Part shown: positions 41,581 through 51,892 of the stretch, in pieces
How the letters are laid out: the number at the start of each line of letters is the position of its first letter
How positions within the stretch are numbered: the stretch's first letter is position 1
Source of the DNA: Lactiplantibacillus pingfangensis
GTDB lineage: Bacteria; Bacillota; Bacilli; Lactobacillales; Lactobacillaceae
Direction of reading: 5' to 3'
Length of the DNA stretch: 64,000 bases
NCBI RefSeq assembly: GCF_005404945.1
Contig: NZ_BJDG01000015.1
Coordinates: 1 to 64,000, forward strand
The notes under the pieces: model-generated
The model's input: only the letters and a program-made list of their open reading frames with translations
The model's database searches: none
What the model was told of the DNA's origin: nothing
Made by a program: the position numbers and the translations under genes

Positions 41581-43872
41581 TTAAGCTAAAGCTTTACTTT
41601 TCAATTCCAAGCTATCTAAAAAATGACCAAAACATTGTTTCAAGAAATGTTCACTGCCATCATCATTCAATTGCCCGAATTCATCGAACTTTGCGCCGGC
41701 TTGTGGCAACATGAATTCATTTCCCGGCAACACTTGCGCATCAACACCTGGCGCATCCAAAATTTGCCGTAAATTCATTTGAGCCCTTACCGTCCCTTGG
41801 ATGCCTAGCGAAGTTCCAACGATCATGACTGGTTTATCCTTGAAGGGATGTTCCGCACAGGATAACCATTCGATGGCACTCTTCAACGCGGCCGGCACCG
41901 CATGATCATATTCGGGTACCCCAATCACAACCCCATCGGCAGCCGCAATTTTGGCACCGAGTGCTTTAACATTGGCCGGTTCATTGTCCAAGTCATCTTC
42001 ATTAAACAAAGGCAACTCGGAAATTTCACAAATATCAAAATTAACTTGGGCGTCAAACAATTCCTTCATCGCATAGAGTAACTTACGATTGTATGACTTT
42101 GACGCGTTGGTACCGACAATCGCCACAATGTTCGCCTCGTTATCGCCTGCAGTTGCTTGGCGTTGCGCATTTGCACTCGCCGCCGCACCAGCCACATAGC
42201 CGGACGAAATACCCCAAGTATTCATCATACTTGGCATCGAATCATGGCCGTTCGCGCCGCCGATGACTTCACCAGCACCAAAGTAATTCGCAACGGGCGT
42301 ATTCTTTGAGGTTAATAATTGTAGATCATGACCATCTGCCGCATAACCACCTAAGGTTGTGGCAAAACGGTCCCGTTGCTCAATCACATAATACTTGTCA
42401 CCAACAAATTGGTGCAGAAACTTTGGATCCCGACCGAATTCACGATCATGACCTTCTGTGACATAACCTTGGTAGTCAGCCACCGTTTTGGCCAATTGCT
42501 GCCCATCAATTCCGGCGGCCGCTGCGACCGTCTGTAAATCACCTTTCGCGAAGATTGGCCGTTTGTCAGGGTCAGCAAAGAAGCCTTGAATTTCTTGGGG
42601 CGTGAAATCATGGAGAATCAATAAATCGTAAACCTTTTTCCACGTCCGTTCATCCATCAATAAGTAAGCAACCTTGTCATCCTGTTTCAAGATGGCATTC
42701 CGAAATGCCGTATAAACGTTAGATTCGTTGACGATTCGTTGACCTTTAGAGTTAACATAAATTGACCCCATGTCCGTCGCTTGTTTCGACGCGTAAGTCG
42801 TTAGCTTAGCCACACCTGGTGCGACTTCAACCCCGTGTGGATAGATCTTATACCAGCCGAGATCATGGGTCTGTAAATCGAGCGCATCATTAAAGTTGTA
42901 AGCATCACCCGTGGAAGTCATTGGTCCATAATAATCGATACCATCACTTTCCGCACCACGCATTTTTTGATTAGCACCATGGCCCCCAGTTGCCAAAACC
43001 ACTGAATGTGCCTTGATTTTGACGGTTTGATCATGTTGCTTACCAATAATCCCAATCACTTGTTGTTGGCGATTTAACATTAAGTTTTCAACTCGCGTGT
43101 CGAGCAGAATCTTCCCACCTGCAGCGGTAAAAGCCTTAGAGACTTTTTGAATAAACTCAAAACTAGACGCCGATGGCAATTCAATCTGTCGATTAATGGA
43201 ATGTTCTGGCGTTTGGGTTTGCGCCTTTTGATAATGCAAATTAGCAAATTGACTAATAAAATCAATAGCTGGCCCAATGTGGTCGACCATTAAATCCGTT
43301 AAAGCTGGATAGTTCGACTCCAAGCTTTCACGGGCCACATCTTGCGCTAACATTTCTGGCGTATCATGGTTATTATCAAAGATTTGTGCTGCCACATCAG
43401 AACCGGTGCCAACCACGTTGGAACCGTTTAAAATAGTTGCACCACCTAAGTAACCATTCTTTTCAACCAAAATCACTTGCTGACCTTCAGCTAAAGCCCG
43501 ACAGCCAGCAACCAATCCAGCCTCACCACCGCCGATGATTAAGACATCTGTTTGATAATGTTGAATCGCGCTAGCTTTAGCCTTTTTAGGTACTGGTGTG
43601 ACAGTAATGCCTTCCTTAGCTACCGCTTGATCCGCTGATTTTAGTAAGGCCTGGGTCATTACCGTGGCACCACTGATGGTATCCACGTTAAATGATTGTT
43701 CCTCAATAATATTATGTTTTAATTTATCAATGACTTGATTAAAAATACCAGACGTTTCGGAATGCTTCAAAATTTTCAAATCTTCAATTTTGTTATCCTG
43801 AATATCTACTTCATAATTAATAATGCCATTGTGGCCCATTGCTTGGCCTTGAATTTGTTGGTTTTTAGTCAA
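41581..43872 (-). CDS. Three-domain flavin reductase (FMN_bind - FAD - NAD(P)H:FMN reductase), putative hydroaromatic/acrylate-type C=C reductase
   Basis: 763 residues from TTG 43872, which has GGAGTG 7 bases ahead and overlaps the apbE stop by 8 bp (TTGACTAA); an upstream ATG lies inside apbE. Domains: FMN_bind (1-90) with the covalent-FMN motif DTISGATVMTQAL (Thr 70); FAD-binding fumarate-reductase-like domain (about 108-560; IIGGGEAGLVAG at 112-122); NAD(P)H-dependent FMN reductase (581-763; VGTNASKSYN). It is a self-contained cytoplasmic enzyme: NAD(P)H to FMN to FAD to an alpha,beta-unsaturated carboxylate. In fumarate reductases the substrate Arg lies in HGxNRLGG; here this stretch reads NGHDSMPS, so fumarate is unlikely. 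Related enzymes reduce acrylate, urocanate or hydroxycinnamate. Its place in a dehydroquinate/shikimate operon suggests shikimate or dehydroshikimate as acceptor (inference). Confidence 0.85.
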   Translation of the reverse strand: MTKNQQIQGQAMGHNGIINYEVDIQDNKIEDLKILKHSETSGIFNQVIDKLKHNIIEEQSFNVDTISGATVMTQALLKSADQAVAKEGITVTPVPKKAKASAIQHYQTDVLIIGGGEAGLVAGCRALAEGQQVILVEKNGYLGGATILNGSNVVGTGSDVAAQIFDNNHDTPEMLAQDVARESLESNYPALTDLMVDHIGPAIDFISQFANLHYQKAQTQTPEHSINRQIELPSASSFEFIQKVSKAFTAAGGKILLDTRVENLMLNRQQQVIGIIGKQHDQTVKIKAHSVVLATGGHGANQKMRGAESDGIDYYGPMTSTGDAYNFNDALDLQTHDLGWYKIYPHGVEVAPGVAKLTTYASKQATDMGSIYVNSKGQRIVNESNVYTAFRNAILKQDDKVAYLLMDERTWKKVYDLLILHDFTPQEIQGFFADPDKRPIFAKGDLQTVAAAAGIDGQQLAKTVADYQGYVTEGHDREFGRDPKFLHQFVGDKYYVIEQRDRFATTLGGYAADGHDLQLLTSKNTPVANYFGAGEVIGGANGHDSMPSMMNTWGISSGYVAGAAASANAQRQATAGDNEANIVAIVGTNASKSYNRKLLYAMKELFDAQVNFDICEISELPLFNEDDLDNEPANVKALGAKIAAADGVVIGVPEYDHAVPAALKSAIEWLSCAEHPFKDKPVMIVGTSLGIQGTVRAQMNLRQILDAPGVDAQVLPGNEFMLPQAGAKFDEFGQLNDDGSEHFLKQCFGHFLDSLELKSKALA

Positions 43873-44815
43873 TTGAATACACTCCTTCGTGTCGCGGCTG
43901 CAAGCCACTGGTGACAAAAATCTGTTGTTGATGATCAATAAAGACGGCTTCCGTTTTTGGATACTGTTCAATTAAAGCAGCGCCAGCTTGGGGTCCTTTA
44001 AAGTAACAAACGGTGGCAAGCACTTCGGCCAATTCTGACTGTTCGGTAATAATCGTGACTTGATCCACTTGATTTTGTACTGGAAACCCAGTTTGCGGAT
44101 CTAAAATATGATGATACATCTGAGTACCGACCTTAAAGTACCGTTCAAAAATACCCGAAGTGACTACCGTCCGTGCTGGCATTTGAACTTGTAAGACTGG
44201 AATACCGCGGATTGCTTGGGGTGCCTGTACACCAACTTCCCAGCGGCCATCGGTGGTCAATGGGTTTGGCCCCAGCAACTTGACGTTACCGCCCAAATTA
44301 ACGATCGCACTAGTCACCCCAGCTTGTTGAAACTGTTGAATCAACTGATCGGCAAAATATCCTTTGGCAATGGCGCCTAAGTCTAGCTGCATCCCGACTT
44401 GTTTCAAGTAAACCGTTTGGGTCGGCGCATCTAAGACGACTTGTGAGTAATCCATCAAGCGTAAGCGGCGCTGAATTTCCGCCGACGATGGCACTTGATC
44501 ACCACCAAAGCCAATCCGCCACAGTTTTACAAGCGGCCCAATGAGGACATTGAAACTGTCACGATGACGTTTGGAATAGTGAAGCGCATCTTGAATCAAG
44601 GAAAACGCGGTCGCACTCACTTGCACTGGTCGAATACCCGCCTGCTGATTGATCGCCATCAATTCCGAATCGGATCGATTCATAGAAAACACTTGATCCA
44701 TCCGCTGCAAATAGTCATAACTCGCTTCAACGAGTGGCTGATTTGGTTCAAACAGGGTTATTGAAATGACGGTGCCCATCATTTGAAACTTAGACACATA
44801 TTTTTTCTGTGACAT
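43865..44815 (-). CDS. FAD:protein FMN transferase (ApbE family)
   Basis: 316 residues. Attaches FMN covalently to Thr or Ser in SGAT-type motifs, consuming FAD. Family signatures: SKFQMMGTVISITLF N-terminus, LDLGAIAKGYFADQLI near 165, VNLGGNVKLLG, TSGIFERYF and HHILDPQTGFPV near 245. There is no signal peptide or lipobox, so unlike the secreted ApbE it acts in the cytoplasm, the same place as the SGAT-bearing reductase encoded next. Overlap of 8 bp with that gene supports this pairing. It is the fourth gene of the five-gene operon. Confidence 0.92.
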   Translation of the reverse strand: MSQKKYVSKFQMMGTVISITLFEPNQPLVEASYDYLQRMDQVFSMNRSDSELMAINQQAGIRPVQVSATAFSLIQDALHYSKRHRDSFNVLIGPLVKLWRIGFGGDQVPSSAEIQRRLRLMDYSQVVLDAPTQTVYLKQVGMQLDLGAIAKGYFADQLIQQFQQAGVTSAIVNLGGNVKLLGPNPLTTDGRWEVGVQAPQAIRGIPVLQVQMPARTVVTSGIFERYFKVGTQMYHHILDPQTGFPVQNQVDQVTIITEQSELAEVLATVCYFKGPQAGAALIEQYPKTEAVFIDHQQQIFVTSGLQPRHEGVYSID

Positions 44816-44840
44816 CGATGGTCACCACCCTTTCATTAAA

Positions 44841-45599
44841 TTAGTCGAGTTTTAAATCTTGTAATTCTGGTCGTAAGTGATCCAAGGCAATTTGGCCGGG
44901 TGCTGATGCCGCGCCAACTGTCGCGAAGGACAAGCAGGAACCAAATACTTCACCAGCAAGCCGGGAAACTTTTCCCAAATCACCCATCGACATCGTAATG
45001 ACCGGTTGGGCTAATTGCTGACGCGCCGTGTTGGTCGCAGTCAGTAAAGTTAAAACATCGTCAACCGATTGCGGCATCACCGCCATCTTGGCAATGTCGG
45101 CGCCAAAGGCCGCCATACTCGTCAAACGGGCAACAATGTCAGCAGCGGCTGGCGTTTTATCGAAATCATGATTACTCATAATGACGACAGCTTTTGCTTG
45201 ATGCGCCGCGGCAACCAGTTGTTTAACAGCAGTTTCATCGTGATAGCGTTCGACATCCAAGGCATCCGTAAAATGACCAGCTAAGACTGCGTCACAAACT
45301 TGGAAGTATGCCGGATCACTCAACACGAGTTCGCCACCCTCACCCTTAGTCCGGAAAGTTGTGAGCAAGGCGATTTCGCCTAGTGCCGCTCGCAATTGTT
45401 GGCCGGTAGCTTGCAACGCAGCTGCATCAGTGACGCCGTCAAAGAAATCAATCCGCCATTCAACTAAATCCGGTTGTGCGGCTTTAATTGGTGCCACGGC
45501 AGCTAAAATCTCAGCCGTTGTTTTCCCGGTAATTGGGACGGCAATTTTGGGCCGTCCGGTTCCTAAATTAAGATTGCGACATTTAACGACTGTTGGCAT
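44841..45599 (-). CDS. aroD: Type I 3-dehydroquinate dehydratase
   Basis: 252 residues from MPTVVKC (AAAGGGG ahead), overlapping the permease stop by 17 bp. Active-site residues visible: Glu 47 and Arg 49 (LVEWRIDFF), Arg 83 (TFRTKGEGG), His 144 (SNHDFDKTP) and Schiff-base Lys 171 (IAKMAVMPQS). Dehydrates 3-dehydroquinate to 3-dehydroshikimate. No other chorismate-pathway genes are beside it, so it looks catabolic (quinate/shikimate use) rather than biosynthetic. It adds to the permease, dehydrogenase and reductase of the same operon. Confidence 0.93.
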   Translation of the reverse strand: MPTVVKCRNLNLGTGRPKIAVPITGKTTAEILAAVAPIKAAQPDLVEWRIDFFDGVTDAAALQATGQQLRAALGEIALLTTFRTKGEGGELVLSDPAYFQVCDAVLAGHFTDALDVERYHDETAVKQLVAAAHQAKAVVIMSNHDFDKTPAAADIVARLTSMAAFGADIAKMAVMPQSVDDVLTLLTATNTARQQLAQPVITMSMGDLGKVSRLAGEVFGSCLSFATVGAASAPGQIALDHLRPELQDLKLD

Positions 45600-46806
45600 G
45601 TTCAACGGCCCCTTTCTGTTTGTTTTGACCAAATAATTGATAATACCGAATCGTAATTAAAACAGCTAATACAAAGCCGATTAAGGCAATAATGACATCG
45701 AATAAGAAGATATTGGCTAAATTACTAGCCATGGTCCCCGTGACCAATGGAATCGTGAACGACGCAATCGAGCCGGCTGTATAAAAGGCGCCGGTAATCG
45801 TCCCTTTACCTTGTGGGAAGAAGGTCGACATCACCGTTAAGCCGAGTTGCATCACGCCACCAGCTGCGGAAAATCCCACAACAAAGGCCATGATTGAACA
45901 AACCAAAGCGGTTGGGAACAAGTACATCAATAGTAACGATAAGAACGAAATCAACGTGTAGACACCTAAAAATTGAATTTCTTTAACCGCCCGTTTCGCT
46001 AATGCGGCTGTCACTAAGACACAGACAATGGAACCAACACTGTAATAACTAATCAATGCTCGTGAACTGGCATCACCCATGCCGGCCACTTTTGTCCCGT
46101 ACTGGCTGAGCCATTGGCTAACCAAATAAAATGTGGCTTGGGAAACGTAGCCATAAAGAATAAACAAGGTCCCATCGAACCATAAATTACCTTTTGACTT
46201 TGGCGCAACTGCTTTTGGTTCATCTGCTTTAGGGGCTGCTTGGTTAGCAACTGGGAATTTGCCAGCAGCTAGCATGAAAATCAAGTTCGCAACTAAAACG
46301 ACAATACATAAGATAAATGACCAACCATACCAATAGTTACCCGCAACTAGAAAACTAACTAACAACGGTAAGCCAAATTGGCCAACAGAAATGAATGCTT
46401 TAATAATGACATTGGCAGTCCCTTTAGATTGTGGAAACATTTCCATTAAAGCGGGATAAGTGCCAGAATCTAAGAATGAGTTGGCAATTCCCGCCAAAAT
46501 TCCAAAAATGTAAGCAACCGCAATCGACGGACTTAAGATAATCCCGCCGAAGAAGAGTAGGTAAGTAATTGTCCCAAGTACGACGAACGGCTTACGGCCA
46601 AACTTGTCCGACAGCCAACCGGAAACCAATAAGACAATCAACCGGCCAATTCCCAATGACGAAATCACAACCGCCACACCACCAGTATTGGTGTGCCACT
46701 GATTTGCCAGTGCATCCATGTTTTGCGCCAAGATAATAACGCCCATCCCATGAATAAAGTAATTTAAATATAAACTAATGGCAGTTGGCATATATTTATT
46801 TTTCAT
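45583..46806 (-). CDS. MFS transporter, likely quinate/shikimate-type permease
   Basis: 407 residues, 12 predicted helices. MFS motif A is GWLSDKFGRKPFVVLG between helices 2 and 3. Helix 5 region LDSGTYPALMEMFPQSKG and helix 10-11 region AAGGVMQLGLTVMSTFFPQGKG are shared almost word for word with the second permease at 48864. GGAGGG precedes the ATG. Lies second in the operon, between the dehydrogenase and dehydratase genes, and overlaps aroD. The substrate is inferred from context: a hydroaromatic acid. Confidence 0.88.
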   Translation of the reverse strand: MKNKYMPTAISLYLNYFIHGMGVIILAQNMDALANQWHTNTGGVAVVISSLGIGRLIVLLVSGWLSDKFGRKPFVVLGTITYLLFFGGIILSPSIAVAYIFGILAGIANSFLDSGTYPALMEMFPQSKGTANVIIKAFISVGQFGLPLLVSFLVAGNYWYGWSFILCIVVLVANLIFMLAAGKFPVANQAAPKADEPKAVAPKSKGNLWFDGTLFILYGYVSQATFYLVSQWLSQYGTKVAGMGDASSRALISYYSVGSIVCVLVTAALAKRAVKEIQFLGVYTLISFLSLLLMYLFPTALVCSIMAFVVGFSAAGGVMQLGLTVMSTFFPQGKGTITGAFYTAGSIASFTIPLVTGTMASNLANIFLFDVIIALIGFVLAVLITIRYYQLFGQNKQKGAVEHANSR

Positions 46807-46832
46807 TGCTGCCCTCCTATGGCTGTCGCTAA

Positions 46833-47717
46833 TTATTTAGCATCTTCATCAAATAAAATGTGGCGAATATAGTCAACCGGCATGTCTTCACCAGTCCAAA
46901 GTTTGAAAGCGGCCGCACCTTGTTCTAGCATCATGCCAAGCCCGTTGAAAACATGTTCCACACCGGCTGCTTTAGCAACTGACATGAGTTTAGTCGTCCG
47001 TGGGGCATAAACCGTGTCAAACACAATCAAATCCTTGCGGAACCAAGTTGGATCATCTACCAAGGTTTCATTTTCCAATGGTTTCATCCCAACACCGGTT
47101 GAATCCGTATAGATGTATGAATCTTGAATTTCAGCTTTGAAATCGTCACGATCTTCTAAGGCATGGAGTGTTGCATGGCAATTAGTCCGTTCATTAATGA
47201 GTTTGACGTTACGTTCAGCATTTTCCCATTCAGCATCGTGTAAGTTAAAGATTGATAAGTCGCTAACACCATCTAAAGCTGCCTGAACCGCAATCGCTGT
47301 GCCAGCACCACCGGCACCTGCCAAAGTCATCTTGTGGCCGCGAATATCTAGTCCTTCGTCAGCTAAAGATTTCATGAAGCCAATCCCATCGGTGGTATAA
47401 CCCGTTAAGACGCCGTCATCATTGACGATCGTGTTCACCGCACCGACCATCTCAGCGGCAGGATCTAATTTATCTAATAGTGGGATGACCTTTTGCTTGT
47501 TAGGCATCGAAATATTTGAGCCCCGCATGTCCAAGGTGCGAATCGATTGAATCGCGGCTGGTAATTTATCGTTACCGACTTCAAACGCTAAGTAAGCGTA
47601 ATTCAACCCTAATTTAGCAAACGCATTGTTATGCATTGTTGGCGACATGGAATGCCGAATCGGATAAGCCATCAAGCCAATTAGTAAAGTATGTCCATCA
47701 ATTCGTTCTGTCATCAT
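46833..47717 (-). CDS. Quinate/shikimate dehydrogenase (YdiB-like AroE family)
   Basis: 294 residues. N-terminal substrate domain LIGLMAYPIRHSMSPTMHNNA. The catalytic Lys 74 is in NISMPNKQKV (the S-M-P-N-K form seen in YdiB, not the N-x-T-x-P-x-K of biosynthetic AroE). Asp 110 is in GYTTDGIGF, with Thr in place of the usual Asn. Rossmann loop TLAGAGGAGTA. It most likely oxidises quinate or shikimate (or reduces the dehydro forms) with NAD(H). First gene of the five-gene operon; AGGAG precedes it. The YdiB-like features support a catabolic role. Confidence 0.9.
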   Translation of the reverse strand: MMTERIDGHTLLIGLMAYPIRHSMSPTMHNNAFAKLGLNYAYLAFEVGNDKLPAAIQSIRTLDMRGSNISMPNKQKVIPLLDKLDPAAEMVGAVNTIVNDDGVLTGYTTDGIGFMKSLADEGLDIRGHKMTLAGAGGAGTAIAVQAALDGVSDLSIFNLHDAEWENAERNVKLINERTNCHATLHALEDRDDFKAEIQDSYIYTDSTGVGMKPLENETLVDDPTWFRKDLIVFDTVYAPRTTKLMSVAKAAGVEHVFNGLGMMLEQGAAAFKLWTGEDMPVDYIRHILFDEDAK

Positions 47718-47859
47718 AATCCACTCCTAAAAAGTTATTTTATTTTTGATTTTGTTACTCAATTCACTTGTCATGTTAGCAAATTGGTTTAATATAATAA
47801 ATAAAGAGTTTTCAATTAATTGATTTAATTATTCTATCAATGGAAGGGGTTACATTAAG

Positions 47860-48789
47860 ATGAACCTACGACACCTAGAATTTTTTAAAGAATTAGCCCG
47901 AACGCAGCACATGGCTAAAGCCGCTGAAAACCTTGGTATCTCGCAACCAACACTCAGCTATGCCATTAAAAAGTTAGAAACTGAACTCGGCGTGCCATTG
48001 TTCGAAGCGGATGGCCGAAATATCAAATTAACTGAGATTGGCGCGGTCTATTTAAAGTATATTACGGCTAGTTTAAATGATTTATCACAAGGTAACGAAC
48101 TGGTTCAAGAACTTATGAATCCTGACACTGGTCATGTCAAATTAGGGTTCACTTACACTTTAGGCCAACAATTGGTTCCTGAGCTGATTGCCAACTTCCA
48201 AGCAAACGCGACTAACCGGGCCATCACTTTTCAACTGGGTCAGGGCAACTCTGCGGATTTAATCCAAGGTTTAGCCGATGATCGGTATGACCTTGTCATG
48301 GCCTCTAATATTGATAAGCTTGGTGACTATGCGACTGAAAACTTGTTTGATTTCATTCCACTAGTGCAACAATCAATTATGGCAGCGGTCTCTAGCCAAC
48401 ATCCGTTAGCCGCTAAACCCAAGCTACATGTCGCAGACTTAGCACCCTATCCCATGATCATGTTCTCACACAATAGTGGGCTACGACCATTGATTGATCA
48501 AATTTTAGCACGGGCCAAGGTCACCCCTCAGATTGCCTACGAAGTCGAGGAAGACTACACGATGGCCGGATTTGTGAGCTACAATTTTGGCGTCGCCCTG
48601 ATGCCCTATTTACCATTGTTAAAACAAAGTAATATCTTATTAAAACCGCTAATTGACCAACCTTTACAGCATCAACTCTACCTGATCGTGAAAAGCAATC
48701 ATTTCACCACACCGTCCGTCCAGCGGTTTCAAGAATTTAGTCGTAGTTACTGTTGGCAGCATTACACCACTCAGGATCGGTTGATCTAA
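47860..48789 (+). CDS. LysR-family regulator of the hydroaromatic operon
   Basis: 309 residues. N-terminal winged HTH MNLRHLEFFKELARTQHMAKAAENLGISQPTLSYAIKKLE (positions 1-40), then a LysR substrate-binding domain (about 88-300) with GHVKLGFTYTLGQQLVPELI. Divergent from the aroE-like gene with 142 bp between start codons, the classic arrangement in which LysR activates its neighbour on binding an intermediate. The intergenic gap is AT-rich with TTTAAT/ATTAAA-type T-N11-A candidates. GGAAGGGG precedes the ATG. Confidence 0.9.
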   Translation: MNLRHLEFFKELARTQHMAKAAENLGISQPTLSYAIKKLETELGVPLFEADGRNIKLTEIGAVYLKYITASLNDLSQGNELVQELMNPDTGHVKLGFTYTLGQQLVPELIANFQANATNRAITFQLGQGNSADLIQGLADDRYDLVMASNIDKLGDYATENLFDFIPLVQQSIMAAVSSQHPLAAKPKLHVADLAPYPMIMFSHNSGLRPLIDQILARAKVTPQIAYEVEEDYTMAGFVSYNFGVALMPYLPLLKQSNILLKPLIDQPLQHQLYLIVKSNHFTTPSVQRFQEFSRSYCWQHYTTQDRLI

Positions 48790-48813
48790 AATCATAACTA
48801 TTTGACATGCTTA

Positions 48814-48845
48814 AAAGGGGCGATGACCTAGGTCATCGCCCCTTT
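48814..48845. terminator. Perfect palindromic bidirectional terminator
   Basis: AAAGGGGCGATGACC / GGTCATCGCCCCTTT is a perfect palindrome centred on CCTAGG, between convergent genes. T-runs are short on both sides. Confidence 0.8.
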
Positions 48846-48863
48846 AGTACGCCTAAAACTCGT

Positions 48864-50087
48864 TCAAACGTGATCGAGTTTACTCGACCGCTTCGCTGTG
48901 TGTGCGGGAACACGTGATAAATTTAGCACAATCAAACTGCATAAGACGCCAACCGCCGCAATGCCGACGTCGAACCACATAATATTTTGAATACTCTCAA
49001 TGGAGATCCAAGCCGTCACAATTGGAATGGTAAACGACGCTAAGCCACTGGCCGTATAATAAATCCCAGTAATTCGACCTTTTGCATGTGGAAAAACGTC
49101 ACTCATCACAGTCAGCCCAAGCTGCATCACGCCACCTGCAGCGGTACAACCAATGACAAATGAACTAATCAAAGCCGCTGACCAAGTTGGGAGTAACACT
49201 AAAACTAACAGTGCCACTAATGATAAAACGGTATCAACTAACATAAACCAGACCGGCTTTAAGACGCGTTCAACTAACAAAGCAGTCACAATGACTCCTA
49301 AAATTGACCCCACGCTATATACGCTTACTAATAGCCGCGCATGAACTAAATCTAATTTAATCACGTCACTCCCATATTTGGTCAGCCATTGACTCACTAG
49401 GTAAAAAGTCGCCATTGAAATATAGCCAAAAAGTGTTAAAACAACGCCCATGATTAACTGTTTAGACGTTAATTTTACCTTTGAAGTCGCCTGTATCGTT
49501 GTCGTTTTAGCTGCCGTTTGCGTGGACAAAGCAGGAAATTGACGCGCTCGCAACAAAATAAAGTTCAAAACCAATAAGACCACGCAACCGATAAAGGACC
49601 AGCCGTACCACCAGTTTAGGTGATCTAGGCCAGCGACTAGTAGTGGCAATAATAGCTCACCAATCGAGGCAAATGCCTTAATCATAATATTGGCAGTGGC
49701 TTGTCGTTGTGGATAGAGTTCCATCAATGCCGGATAAGTCCCGGAATCTAGGAAAGAATTCGCCATTCCTGCTAAAATTCCGGCACCATAAGCAACCACC
49801 ATATTTGGTGATAAGACAATCCCCACAAAAAACAAGGTATAGGTCAAAATACCCAATTGCACAAATACTTTACGCCCCAACCGATCCGAAAGTGATCCCG
49901 CCAAATACAACACTAATAGGCGGCCAATGCCTAGTGAAGAAATCACCAAAGCAACGCCCGCATCGCTAACTCGCCATTGACGGCTCAAGACCGTCATGTT
50001 CTGTGCTAAAATCACGATTGCCATCCCATGCACTAAATAGTTGAGATAAAGGCAAATCGTCGTCTTAATCCGTTCAGTCTGTGTCAT
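48864..50087 (-). CDS. MFS transporter, paralogue of the operon permease
   Basis: 407 residues from MTQTERIKTTICLYLNYLVHGM (ATG 50087), same length as the permease at 45583 and similar throughout: LYLNYxxHGMxIxILAQNM, ISSLGIGRL, SFLDSGTYPALMEL, AAGGVMQLGLTVMSD. MFS motif A is GSLSDRLGRKVFVQLG. It is probably a duplicated permease for a related hydroaromatic compound. Monocistronic; a near-consensus cre site (50164-50177) lies upstream, so unlike the operon permease it is probably glucose-repressed. AGG lies only weakly upstream of the ATG. Confidence 0.86.
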   Translation of the reverse strand: MTQTERIKTTICLYLNYLVHGMAIVILAQNMTVLSRQWRVSDAGVALVISSLGIGRLLVLYLAGSLSDRLGRKVFVQLGILTYTLFFVGIVLSPNMVVAYGAGILAGMANSFLDSGTYPALMELYPQRQATANIMIKAFASIGELLLPLLVAGLDHLNWWYGWSFIGCVVLLVLNFILLRARQFPALSTQTAAKTTTIQATSKVKLTSKQLIMGVVLTLFGYISMATFYLVSQWLTKYGSDVIKLDLVHARLLVSVYSVGSILGVIVTALLVERVLKPVWFMLVDTVLSLVALLVLVLLPTWSAALISSFVIGCTAAGGVMQLGLTVMSDVFPHAKGRITGIYYTASGLASFTIPIVTAWISIESIQNIMWFDVGIAAVGVLCSLIVLNLSRVPAHTAKRSSKLDHV

Positions 50088-50163
50088 TTGAGGATACCTG
50101 TGCCTTGTTAGATTTGAATTGAGTAACAAAACACTTTGCTCACCTATTAACTAACTATTTAAA

Positions 50164-50177
50164 CGGAAACGGTTTCA
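50164..50177 (-). promoter_or_regulatory. cre site upstream of the second MFS gene
   Basis: On the minus strand TGAAACCGTTTCCG, 13 of 14 matches to the CcpA consensus TGAAANCGNTTNCA. Confidence 0.72.
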
Positions 50178-50208
50178 TTTGTCAAGCATCACTAAATTTT
50201 CCTTTAAA

Positions 50209-50240
50209 GAAAAATAGCGCCCAGCAATATGCTGGACACT
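50209..50240 (-). terminator. Terminator of the GH1 gene
   Basis: AGTGTCCAGCA / TGCTGGGCGCT stem (two G-U), then ATTTTT on the minus strand. Confidence 0.7.
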
Positions 50241-50252
50241 ACTTATAATCTG

Positions 50253-51764
<1,512 letters not shown>

Positions 51765-51834
51765 CTATTTCATGGGCATGTTAGCCCTTACATTATCAGT
51801 ATAAGCAATCTTAGTCGGTAAATTCAACCTTAAA

Positions 51835-51848
51835 TGTAAGCGAATTAC
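51835..51848. promoter_or_regulatory. Candidate cre between the RpiR and GH1 genes
   Basis: TGTAAGCGAATTAC, 12 of 14 matches to the cre consensus, about 95 bp upstream of the GH1 start. Moderate match only. Confidence 0.4.
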
Positions 51849-51860
51849 TAAACGTTAACT

Positions 51861-51888
51861 AAAAATCGCAGCTGTAGCAGCCGCGATT
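51861..51888 (-). terminator. Terminator of the RpiR gene (mng-type operon)
   Basis: AATCGCGGCTG / CAGCTGCGATT stem on the minus strand followed by TTT. Confidence 0.72.
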
Positions 51889-51892
51889 ATGT

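Noticed and set aside
43872-43971. An ATG upstream of the reductase as its start
   Set aside because: It lies inside apbE with no ribosome site; TTG 43872 has GGAGTG and fits the overlap.
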